The position numbers were made by a program, and so were the translations under genes. Under the pieces are notes generated by a model. The model did not search any database and was not told where the DNA came from. It saw nothing but the letters and a program-made list of their open reading frames with translations. From an uncultured Pelagibacteraceae bacterium (lineage in GTDB: Bacteria; Pseudomonadota; Alphaproteobacteria; Pelagibacterales; Pelagibacteraceae): 64,000 bases of DNA. Location: the NCBI GenBank assembly GCA_902626645.1, contig CACOGC010000005.1, positions 1 through 64,000 on the forward strand, read 5' to 3'. Below are positions 57,389 through 64,000 of this stretch, piece after piece. How positions within the stretch are numbered: the stretch's first letter is position 1; each line of letters begins with the position of its first letter.

Positions 57389-57496
57389 TTTAGCTCCGGT
57401 TTTATTAGGTTATTTACTATCTTTATCAAAAGTATTGATAAATCAAGCCTTTTTTTAGTATCTCACATAAAGTTATACACAATATCTAGTATGATG

Positions 57497-57524
57497 AAAA
57501 AACCTTTATTTTTAAGGGTTTTTT
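57497..57524 (-). terminator. Possible terminator after rseP
   Basis: On the minus strand AAAAAACC ... GGTTTTTT with an AT-rich loop and one bulged C lies 16 bases after the rseP stop and ends in six T. It could be an intrinsic terminator, though most of the stem is A-T pairs. Confidence 0.5.
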
Positions 57525-57540
57525 AAAGTTCCAAATTTTA

Positions 57541-58653
57541 TTAGTTAAATAAGCCGAGATCTCTTAGATCATTAAATGTTGTAAATATCATCAAAGTTAA
57601 GAGTAAAAACATTCCGATTCGAAAAAAACCTTCTTGAGTTTTTTGTGATAAAGGACGACCTAAAACTTTTTCAAAGGCATAAAACATTAAATGACCTCCA
57701 TCCAACATTGGTATAGGAAATAAGTTAATTAACCCTAAACTAATAGAAATATAAGCCATCATACTGACAAATGCTAATAATCCGAACTCTGCTACTTGAC
57801 CTGAAATCTTAGCAATTCTAATTGGTCCACCAAGTTGTGAGGTATCAGCCTTTCCAAAAATCATCGCACCGATATATTTTAGTGAGGATATACTCACGAA
57901 ATATACTTCATTTGCAGCGTGATATATAGCTTGAGCGGGTCCTAATTTAACATGATTTATCTCATTGTTGTACGCACTTAATTTAATTCCAACTATTCTT
58001 TTGTTAATTTTATTTCCAAGATTATCTTCACTTAAAACCATTTTAGGTTTAACTTTTAATAATACTTCATCATATGAACGTTTAACCTTAAAATCTATAA
58101 AATCATCAGTCGATAATGTTATAAATTTAGAAACATCCATTATACTTTTAACTTCGTTTCCATCTATCTCTAAAATAATATCATTTTGTTTCAAACCACC
58201 AATCATAGCAGGACTATCTTTTTGAACCTCATTGATCATTGCTGGAGTAAAATCTTTTCCTGCAAAAGTATAGATGGAAAAGAAAATTAATAATGCGAGC
58301 AAGAAGTTCGCTAATGGTCCACCAAAAACAATTAAAGCTCTTTGATAAAGTGGTTTTAGAACAAATAATTTTTTCCTGTCTTCTTCATTATATTTTTCTA
58401 TTAATTTTTCTTGGTCAGCTTGTGAAAAAACATTTCTATCTCCAAAAAATTTTACATATCCGCCAAGAGGTATCCAACAAATTTTCCATCTGGTTCCAGA
58501 TTTATCATTCCAACCAAATATTTCTTTTCCAAATCCAATTGAAAAATCAGTTACTGCAACACCATATTTTTTTGCAAAATAATAATGACCGTATTCATGG
58601 ATGAATACCACAATCATTATAAGTATCAAAAATGGCAATATATAATCTATCAT
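57541..58653 (-). CDS. rseP: Site-2 zinc metalloprotease RseP
   Basis: Intramembrane protease for regulated proteolysis, 370 residues. HEYGH at residues 19-23 is the zinc motif. One PDZ domain lies around residues 125-185 (GLKQNDIILEIDGNEVKS). LINLFPIPMLDGGHLMFY near 315 supplies the third zinc ligand. In many proteobacteria it lies between dxr and bamA; here it follows a TPR gene. Confidence 0.94.
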   Translation of the reverse strand: MIDYILPFLILIMIVVFIHEYGHYYFAKKYGVAVTDFSIGFGKEIFGWNDKSGTRWKICWIPLGGYVKFFGDRNVFSQADQEKLIEKYNEEDRKKLFVLKPLYQRALIVFGGPLANFLLALLIFFSIYTFAGKDFTPAMINEVQKDSPAMIGGLKQNDIILEIDGNEVKSIMDVSKFITLSTDDFIDFKVKRSYDEVLLKVKPKMVLSEDNLGNKINKRIVGIKLSAYNNEINHVKLGPAQAIYHAANEVYFVSISSLKYIGAMIFGKADTSQLGGPIRIAKISGQVAEFGLLAFVSMMAYISISLGLINLFPIPMLDGGHLMFYAFEKVLGRPLSQKTQEGFFRIGMFLLLTLMIFTTFNDLRDLGLFN

Positions 58654-58654
58654 T

Positions 58655-59203
58655 TTAGATTGATTGTTTTTTAATTAATTCTTTAATTTGATTTATCATC
58701 ATATCTGGTGATTTCATTGTGGGGTATATCTCTTTAGCTTTTTCATAACTCTTAATAGCCTTATTATAATTTTTTAATTGTATATTAACAAGACCCTGCC
58801 CCGCTAGAGCGCCAAAATGCCTTTCTTCTAATTCTAAAACTTTATCAATATCTCTTTGTGATTTCACAAAGTTACCAGATAAGTAAAATACAGTTGCACG
58901 CTTATTCCAAGCTTCTGCCCATGACGGATCTAAAGCAATCGCTTTAGAAAATATATCAATTGCTTGATTATATTTTGATTGATTAACTAAAATTGAACCT
59001 TCATTTAATAATATTGTCAAATTTTCATCATTAGGATGTGTACTCCATATTTGCCAAATTTCTTGTTCAATTTTAGAGGCAATTGAATAGTTCGTTGTTT
59101 TTAAATTTTTAAACAATTTATTAAGTTCCTTTACTCTGTCATCTGCAAATAAATTGTTTAAATTAAAAAAAAAAATTAGAAAAATAATTAAAAATTTTTT
59201 CAT
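58655..59203 (-). CDS. Secreted TPR-repeat protein
   Basis: A 182-residue protein with a signal peptide (MKKFLIIFLIFFFNLNNLFA). Three tetratricopeptide units follow, about residues 60-165: NQSKYNQAIDIFSKAIALDP, then AWNKRATVFYLSGNFVKSQRD, then GLVNIQLKNYNKAIKSYEKA. A periplasmic scaffold role is likely. It lies one base upstream of rseP, so the two are coupled. Confidence 0.82.
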   Translation of the reverse strand: MKKFLIIFLIFFFNLNNLFADDRVKELNKLFKNLKTTNYSIASKIEQEIWQIWSTHPNDENLTILLNEGSILVNQSKYNQAIDIFSKAIALDPSWAEAWNKRATVFYLSGNFVKSQRDIDKVLELEERHFGALAGQGLVNIQLKNYNKAIKSYEKAKEIYPTMKSPDMMINQIKELIKKQSI

Positions 59204-59207
59204 TAAC

Positions 59208-59372
59208 TTAAAAATATAACAATATTAAGACTGCTGACAAAAATAACAAAGCTGCCGAAACTATTATTAGATTAATCTTTATTTTGAATTTTTGGTAAAT
59301 TTTCTCATTAATTTTTTCCCAAAAAAGTACTATTAAAAAGAAAATTATTGCTGGGATTAAAAATTTTAACAT
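59208..59372 (-). CDS. Small two-helix membrane protein (54 residues), unknown
   Basis: ATG 59372 begins six bases after the stop of the regulator gene. Residues 3-18 (KFLIPAIIFFLIVLFW) and 34-54 (NLIIVSAALLFLSAVLILLY) are hydrophobic, joined by a basic loop. It ends four bases before the TPR gene. This fills what would otherwise be a 175-base gap. Family unknown. Confidence 0.5.
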   Translation of the reverse strand: MLKFLIPAIIFFLIVLFWEKINEKIYQKFKIKINLIIVSAALLFLSAVLILLYF

Positions 59373-59378
59373 TTTTTC

Positions 59379-61079
59379 TTATCTCGAATTATTATCATTA
59401 ACATAAACTGATACGCCCCTTGTGTTTATATCAACATCGAACTTTTTGTGTAAAGGTGGAAAGGCTCTTTGAGAACAATCTAATCTGTCACACGTTCTGC
59501 ATGACACACCTATTGGAATTTCAGTTTTTTTATCAGAAATATCTAAATTTTCTGTGTAGACAAATTCTTTTGCATATTTTGCTTCACAGCCTAAACCAAT
59601 AGATAGAATACTTTTAGATTGACCATATCTTCCAACACCTTTTTCAACAGTTTTTGCAATACATACATACTTCTCCCCATTGGTCATTTTGCTTACTGCA
59701 GCTTGAATTACTCCTGGTCTTGTAAATGCAGAATAGACATTCCACCTAGGACACGCCCCACCATATCTTGGGATTTCTATTCCAGATAACGAAAATCTTT
59801 TTGAAATATTTCCAGCCATGTCCACTCTTAAAAAATGAAAAGGAATACCGGGTAATTCCGGATCTTGTAAACAAGTTACTCTATGAGCTACTTGTTCGAA
59901 GGAAGTTGCAAATGTATTTTGTAATAATTGAAGATCATATTTCAATCTTTTACATTCATTATGAAAAAGTTTATATGGCATAAGTATAGCTGCTCCACAA
60001 TAATTTAATAATGCAACTTGAGTTAATCTTTTAGACTCCTCTGATGGAAATTTAAATTTTGATAAATAATGTTCAATAATATCATTAGCTCCTTCTTGAG
60101 CAATTTGAGCTGCAGCATGTAATTTTTTTGTCTCTAATGAGTTGTAATCACTTAGTAATAATTCTTTATTTTTCTTATTAAAAACTTTTGAAAACGGCTT
60201 TTTTTCTTCAGGTATTAAGTCTCTTACTTTTATTGAATATTCTTTTTTTAAAAAATCACACAAAGCTACGTATCTAGTTCGATTATTTTTTTGAACTTTC
60301 TTAAAAATTTCATTGGCAAAATTTTCAAGTTCAGGAAAATAATTTTTATTTTCCTGTAAAAAATCAGATATAACTTCACCAGGAAAAGAAGTTTTTCTAC
60401 TATCAATTATTTTCCCAGATAAATTTTCTACTTTATTTATAATTTCATGATCTTTTTGTTTAAAATTGTCACCAAGTTTTATTAAAGCCTTTGCGATTTT
60501 AGGATTTGTATTTACTAAATCTTTAACCTCAGGTCCTAAAATATCTAAGTCATCAAATAGTTGATCATCTAAAAGATTTGAAATATCATTTTCTAAATTT
60601 ATATCACTTTTACTTGTTAGATCTGATAGATCTACTCTAAGTTCCTTGCTAATTTTGATAAGTAAATCACCATCTATTTTTCTTTTACTTGATTCAATCA
60701 AATTCAAATAACTAGGTGATATATTTAGTTGTTCAGCAAATTTGTTTGCTTGAAGTCCCAATTGACGTCTAAAAGCTTTTATTTTTGGTCCAATTTTAAG
60801 ATCTAATTTATTTAAATTTTTTACTTTTGAAAATTTTGAAATAGCTAATTTAGAATTATTAAGATCAATTTCATTTTCATTTTTTAAATCCGTTAATTCA
60901 ATTCTAAGCTCCTGGCAAATTTTTAAAAGTAATTCACCATCTATTCCTCGTTTTCCACTCTCAATTAGATTTAAATAACTTGCTGATATATTTAATTGTT
61001 CAGCTAATTTTTTTGCCTGAAGACCAAGTTTTTTTCGGAAAACCTTTAATTTTTCCCCTATTTCTCTATTAAATTTCAT
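59379..61079 (-). CDS. RamB/ScfR-type regulator with duplicated helix-turn-helix
   Basis: A 566-residue transcription regulator. Residues 7-65 and 96-154 are two copies of an Xre helix-turn-helix, same length, about 42 of 59 positions identical by eye, including SYLNLIES in the recognition region. After these comes an IrrE/DUF955-like middle part (HAAAQIAQEGANDIIEHYL near 318) and a DUF2083-like end with Cys-rich CRTCDRLDCSQRAFPPL near 534. Family members (RamB, ScfR, MccR, PrpR-like) control acetate, glyoxylate or propionate genes. Without the 89-residue duplication it would be about 477 residues, the usual length. Divergent from aceA. Confidence 0.85.
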   Translation of the reverse strand: MKFNREIGEKLKVFRKKLGLQAKKLAEQLNISASYLNLIESGKRGIDGELLLKICQELRIELTDLKNENEIDLNNSKLAISKFSKVKNLNKLDLKIGPKIKAFRRQLGLQANKFAEQLNISPSYLNLIESSKRKIDGDLLIKISKELRVDLSDLTSKSDINLENDISNLLDDQLFDDLDILGPEVKDLVNTNPKIAKALIKLGDNFKQKDHEIINKVENLSGKIIDSRKTSFPGEVISDFLQENKNYFPELENFANEIFKKVQKNNRTRYVALCDFLKKEYSIKVRDLIPEEKKPFSKVFNKKNKELLLSDYNSLETKKLHAAAQIAQEGANDIIEHYLSKFKFPSEESKRLTQVALLNYCGAAILMPYKLFHNECKRLKYDLQLLQNTFATSFEQVAHRVTCLQDPELPGIPFHFLRVDMAGNISKRFSLSGIEIPRYGGACPRWNVYSAFTRPGVIQAAVSKMTNGEKYVCIAKTVEKGVGRYGQSKSILSIGLGCEAKYAKEFVYTENLDISDKKTEIPIGVSCRTCDRLDCSQRAFPPLHKKFDVDINTRGVSVYVNDNNSR

Positions 61080-61083
61080 TAAT

Positions 61084-61174
61084 TTGTAAATTTTGTAAAT
61101 TTTAATTTACAAAAAATTTACCTAATTTACAAGTAAAATAGCTGTTTTTAGTAGCTTTTGTAAATCTTGTAAAT
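61084..61174. promoter_or_regulatory. Cluster of TTGTAAA / TTTACAA sites between regulator and aceA
   Basis: Direct TTGTAAA copies start at 61084 and 61093, and again at 61158 and 61167. Each pair is nine bases apart, close to one helical turn. Inverted copies ATTTACAA start at 61105 and 61125, with a half copy ATTTAC at 61116. The first group lies just upstream of the regulator start at 61079, the second 13-29 bases upstream of the 53-residue ORF leading to aceA. This is the arrangement expected of operators for autoregulation and control of aceA. Confidence 0.7.
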
Positions 61175-61186
61175 TATAAGTTATTT

Positions 61187-61348
61187 ATGGACGAAAAATT
61201 AAAAAACAATGAAAATGAGGCTCAAATCATAAGACATGAAGATCTAACTAGACACAATAGCAGAGGGATCTACATGAGAGATGACCATTGTGATTGGGGT
61301 TCAAGTGGAATGAAAGATCTAGTTGAGACCCTAAACGACTCAAACTAA
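61187..61348 (+). CDS. Small soluble protein (53 residues) upstream of aceA, unknown
   Basis: ATG 61187 to TAA 61348. It is charged and hydrophilic: it begins MDEKLKNNENEAQIIRHEDL and later has YMRDDHCDWGSSGMKDLVE, with one Cys and one Trp. It lies between the operator cluster and aceA, 52 bases before the latter, same strand. It could be a real small protein or a leader peptide. No family recognised. Confidence 0.55.
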   Translation: MDEKLKNNENEAQIIRHEDLTRHNSRGIYMRDDHCDWGSSGMKDLVETLNDSN

Positions 61349-61400
61349 ATCATTCGTTCAACTTTAATTCATTATAAAAAAATTAAAAAAAGGAATATTG

Positions 61401-62675
61401 ATGAGTGCAGAGAATGTCTCATATGACTTAAAAAGATTTGCTGGAATCAAAAGAGATTATACACCTGAAGATGTTGAGAGACTTAGAGGATCATTGAAAA
61501 TTGAGTACTCTTTATGCAAACAACAATCAAAAAAACTATGGACTTTATTAAACTCTGAACCTTATATTAACACACTTGGATCATTATCTGGAAACCATGC
61601 TGTTCAGCATGCTAAAGCTGGTTTAAAAGCAATTTACTTGAGTGGATGGCAAGTTGCTGCCGATGCTAATAGTGCAGGCGAGATGTATCCTGATCAATCC
61701 TTGTATCCGTATGATAGTGCTCCAAAATTAGTAGAGTCAATGAATAATGCCTTATTAAGAGCTGATCAAATTCAACATATGGAAATAATTGACGGTGATA
61801 TGAAAGGGGAAAAAAGAATTGACTACATGTTACCAATAATTGCAGATGGTGAAGCTGGATTTGGTGGACCTCTGAATGTTTTTGAACTTGCAAAGAAATT
61901 TATAAAAGCAGGAGCTGCTGGAGTACATTTTGAAGACCAATTAGCAAGTGAAAAGAAGTGTGGACACATGGGTGGAAAAGTACTTGTTCCAACCGGCACA
62001 ATGATAAAAAATCTTAAAGCTGCAAGATTAGCAGCTGACATCGCTGATGTCCCATTAATTATTTTAGCTAGAACTGATGCAAATGCAGCAAAATTAATTA
62101 CTAATGATCATGATGATAATGATAAGCCCTTTTTAACAGGTGAAAGATCTCCAGAAGGTTTTTATTATGTTAAGGCTGGTATTGATCAAGCAATTTCAAG
62201 AGGTCTTGCCTATGCGCCATATTCTGATTTAATTTGGTGCGAAACAGCTACACCAAATCTTGAAGAAGCTAAAAAATTTGCAAATGCAATTCATGAAAAA
62301 TTTCCTGGAAAACTTTTGGCTTATAATTGTTCTCCATCTTTTAATTGGAAAAAACATTTGTCAGATAGTGAAATAGCTACATTTCAACAAGAAATAAGTA
62401 AAATGGGTTATAAATTTCAATTCATTACACTTGCGGGATTTCATACACAAAATATAGCTATTTTTGAATTAGCCGAAAAGTATAAAAAAGAAGGTATGAC
62501 TGCATATTCAAAAATCCAACAACAAGAATTTGCTCGTGAAAAAGATGGTTACACAAGTGTAAAACACCAAAGAGAAGTGGGTACATCTTATTTTGATGCT
62601 GTTTCTAATACCATAAGTAGTGGAAAAAGTTCAACTACAGCAATGGATGGCTCAACCGAGTCAGAACAATTCTAA
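61401..62675 (+). CDS. aceA: Isocitrate lyase
   Basis: Glyoxylate-shunt enzyme splitting isocitrate to succinate and glyoxylate, 424 residues. The catalytic Cys loop [14 protein letters not shown] is near residue 195. Upstream blocks [27 protein letters not shown] and [20 protein letters not shown] bind Mg and substrate. The start is ATG 61401, with AAAGGA eight bases upstream. The in-frame TTG just before is not needed. Malate synthase is not in the window. Confidence 0.96.
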   Translation: MSAENVSYDLKRFAGIKRDYTPEDVERLRGSLKIEYSLCKQQSKKLWTLLNSEPYINTLGSLSGNHAVQHAKAGLKAIYLSGWQVAADANSAGEMYPDQSLYPYDSAPKLVESMNNALLRADQIQHMEIIDGDMKGEKRIDYMLPIIADGEAGFGGPLNVFELAKKFIKAGAAGVHFEDQLASEKKCGHMGGKVLVPTGTMIKNLKAARLAADIADVPLIILARTDANAAKLITNDHDDNDKPFLTGERSPEGFYYVKAGIDQAISRGLAYAPYSDLIWCETATPNLEEAKKFANAIHEKFPGKLLAYNCSPSFNWKKHLSDSEIATFQQEISKMGYKFQFITLAGFHTQNIAIFELAEKYKKEGMTAYSKIQQQEFAREKDGYTSVKHQREVGTSYFDAVSNTISSGKSSTTAMDGSTESEQF

Positions 62676-62704
62676 TAAAACAATTCCTCTTATATATTAG
62701 TCTA

Positions 62705-62732
62705 TTAACTGGCCCAGAAATGGGTCAGTTAA
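62705..62732. terminator. Terminator with GAAA loop after aceA
   Basis: TTAACTGGCCCA / TGGGTCAGTTAA, a 12-pair stem including one G-T, closed by a GAAA tetraloop, then AAATTTT. It ends the aceA transcript. It also contains the stop codon of the convergent gene (62725-62727), so the same DNA serves both. Confidence 0.85.
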
Positions 62733-63645
62733 ATTTTCTGGTGATAAATCTAAATTTCCAAAAAAAATTTTTAATTAATTTCTTTAAAATAAAATTATCA
62801 GCCATTTTTTTTCTATTTTCTGAGTCAATTATAATTTCATTAATTTGAAACTTACAGGCGCCTCTAATATCGAAGTAATCTTTTTTCTCTAATTCAGGAA
62901 ATTTTTCATAATAATTATTAGTAATATGTTCAATGAAAGAGTCAGGGTGTGGTTGATTATTTTCTTCAGGAATTAAAGTTGCTTTGAAATAATTCATACT
63001 AAGCGCGTGGAAACCAATTGATGATCTCTCTGTAATACCATAATTATGCCTAAAATTATGTGCTCTTTTTTCAAATGACCACCATTTGGATTTTAAAAAA
63101 GTTTCAAATTGTCTTTTTGTATAGATCCAGAAACAACAATAATTTTCTAAGTCATTTACGATAAAACTTTGATCGTTTATTTCAAAAAATTTGTCTAATT
63201 TTTTTGAAATATGAATACTATGCTTTTGATTAGTTTTGTTATTCATTTCATATATAAAAAAACCTAAATGAAACCCTTTATTTGCTAATAAATCTTGATA
63301 TTTAAGCCAATATTGTAGATTAACTTCTGAGAACTTTATATCGTGCTCTAAGTAAGTAAAGTATTCATAGTCATTTTTTTGTTCTTCCATTAGTGATCTA
63401 CACTTCCATGTTAAATACCCTTTATTCAGGTCACTCTCACTTATTTGATGTTTGATAATTTTAGCATTTAAATTTTTATCATCCAAAAAATCATTATGCG
63501 TGTGAATAAAAATATCATTTTTAATTGAAAGTGTTTTTAGATTGATTACATTTTCTCTAAGATAATCAAAACGTCTTAGGTTTCTATAACCTTCTTTTTT
63601 TTCGGGATTTGGATTGTAAAAAGGTATATGAATAGATATAGACAT
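62725..63645 (-). CDS. Glycosyltransferase-like hypothetical protein (306 residues)
   Basis: Soluble, no signal peptide. It begins MSISIHIPFYNPN, as in small GT-A-like proteins. YFTYLEHDIKFSEVN near residue 96 has an acidic HD-type motif where GT-A enzymes have DxD. Aromatic and charged residues dominate the rest, and a Lys/Arg-rich C-terminus (KNFFWKFRFITRKFN) could touch the membrane. I do not recognise a named family. It faces a nucleotide-sugar epimerase, which supports a role in surface glycans. Confidence 0.6.
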   Translation of the reverse strand: MSISIHIPFYNPNPEKKEGYRNLRRFDYLRENVINLKTLSIKNDIFIHTHNDFLDDKNLNAKIIKHQISESDLNKGYLTWKCRSLMEEQKNDYEYFTYLEHDIKFSEVNLQYWLKYQDLLANKGFHLGFFIYEMNNKTNQKHSIHISKKLDKFFEINDQSFIVNDLENYCCFWIYTKRQFETFLKSKWWSFEKRAHNFRHNYGITERSSIGFHALSMNYFKATLIPEENNQPHPDSFIEHITNNYYEKFPELEKKDYFDIRGACKFQINEIIIDSENRKKMADNFILKKLIKNFFWKFRFITRKFN

Positions 63646-63686
63646 TATTTATTTTAAAATTATAAACATATTTATAACATTTAATA

Positions 63687-64000
63687 ATGAAAAAAATTCT
63701 AATAACGGGTGGCACAGGTTATCTAGGGAGAAATTTAGCTAATTTTTATAAGAAAAAATATAAAGTTTTTCTTGGCGCTCGTAATAATAAACAAAATTTC
63801 TTAGTAAAGAATTTAACGAATTGCGAAGTAGTGCCTTTAGATGTCTCAAATATTGAATCTGTACATGATTGTTTAAATTATACTAAACCTGATATCGTAA
63901 TTCATGCTGCAGCTACAAAATTTGTCGACTTGTCAGAAAAATTTCCATTTGAATGTATTGATATAAATATACTTGGATCAACTAATATTGTTCGAGCCTG
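63687..64000 (+). CDS. NAD-dependent epimerase/dehydratase, 5' part cut off by window edge
   Basis: About 104 codons are visible. An extended-SDR Rossmann start, MKKILITGGTGYLGRNLANF, binds NAD(P). IVIHAAATKFVDLSEKFPFE near residue 72 and INILGSTNIVRA resemble the FlaA1/PseB/CapD nucleotide-sugar dehydratase branch. It probably acts in surface polysaccharide or glycan synthesis. The C-terminus with the catalytic residues is outside the window. Confidence 0.85.
   Translation, partial: MKKILITGGTGYLGRNLANFYKKKYKVFLGARNNKQNFLVKNLTNCEVVPLDVSNIESVHDCLNYTKPDIVIHAAATKFVDLSEKFPFECIDINILGSTNIVRA

Noticed and set aside
61080..61400. Riboswitch in the aceA leader
   Set aside because: SAR11 is known for glycine riboswitches on related genes, but I see no glycine aptamer core here; the region is explained by TTGTAAA sites and a small ORF.
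1..64000. CRISPR arrays, insertion sequences, prophage, integrases, rRNA genes
   Set aside because: No regularly spaced repeats, transposase or integrase motifs, or rRNA sequences were seen on either strand.

Overview
The window reads as a streamlined, very AT-rich marine alphaproteobacterial genome of the SAR11 / Pelagibacterales type. The support is visual: very low GC throughout, gaps of a few bases or TAATG overlaps between most genes, few regulators, no insertion sequences or prophage, a 14-gene complex I operon with separate nuoC and nuoD, and the SAR11-style APS reductase set aprABM. No database search was possible, so the taxonomic label is inference.

Layout. 1-14.3 kb: birA (cut by the window edge) behind a complete nuoA-N operon, all on the minus strand. 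14.4-14.9 kb: tRNA-Asp, tRNA-Val and a 39-residue membrane peptide. 14.9-20.9 kb: lon, clpX, clpP, tig and tRNA-Leu, a protein quality-control block. 21-24.8 kb: small housekeeping and unknown genes (nitroreductase, uracil-DNA glycosylase, YbgC thioesterase, histidine phosphatase, DUF3047). 24.8-30.2 kb: a TRAP transporter with an NCS1 permease and an SDR dehydrogenase. 30.3-34.2 kb: divergently, a GMC flavin dehydrogenase, TerC, a second SDR and an M23 peptidase. 34.2-44.9 kb: a sulfonate and sulfite block (DadA-like FAD oxidoreductase, xsc, suyAB, YeiH exporter, TauE exporter, an unknown 116-residue protein, aprABM). 44.9-50.2 kb: HIT protein, pabC-pabA-pabB, MFS transporter, cystathionine beta-lyase. 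50.2-57.4 kb: mnmA, DUF3553, cysQ, recX, ABA4-like, DsbA-like isomerase, rhodanese, GT9 glycosyltransferase, amt, HU. 57.5-62.7 kb: rseP, TPR protein, a regulator with two helix-turn-helix domains, and isocitrate lyase. 62.7-64 kb: apparent entry into a surface-polysaccharide region.

How the genes work together. The strongest physiological story is organosulfonate use. Xsc cleaves sulfoacetaldehyde to acetyl phosphate plus sulfite, and SuyAB cleaves sulfolactate to pyruvate plus sulfite. Sulfite can then be exported (TauE, YeiH) or oxidised to APS by AprABM. The neighbouring TRAP transporter and GMC dehydrogenase would fit uptake and oxidation of a C2 sulfonate such as isethionate, and the FAD oxidoreductase beside xsc would fit taurine or another amine. 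Those two links are inference. The second notable system is the aceA locus: a RamB/ScfR-type regulator whose helix-turn-helix domain is duplicated, facing isocitrate lyase across a cluster of tandem and inverted TTGTAAA sites.

The window also holds about ten small ORFs of 27-57 codons, several of them single-pass membrane peptides, that a standard length cutoff would miss. No gap longer than about 300 bases lacks a gene.
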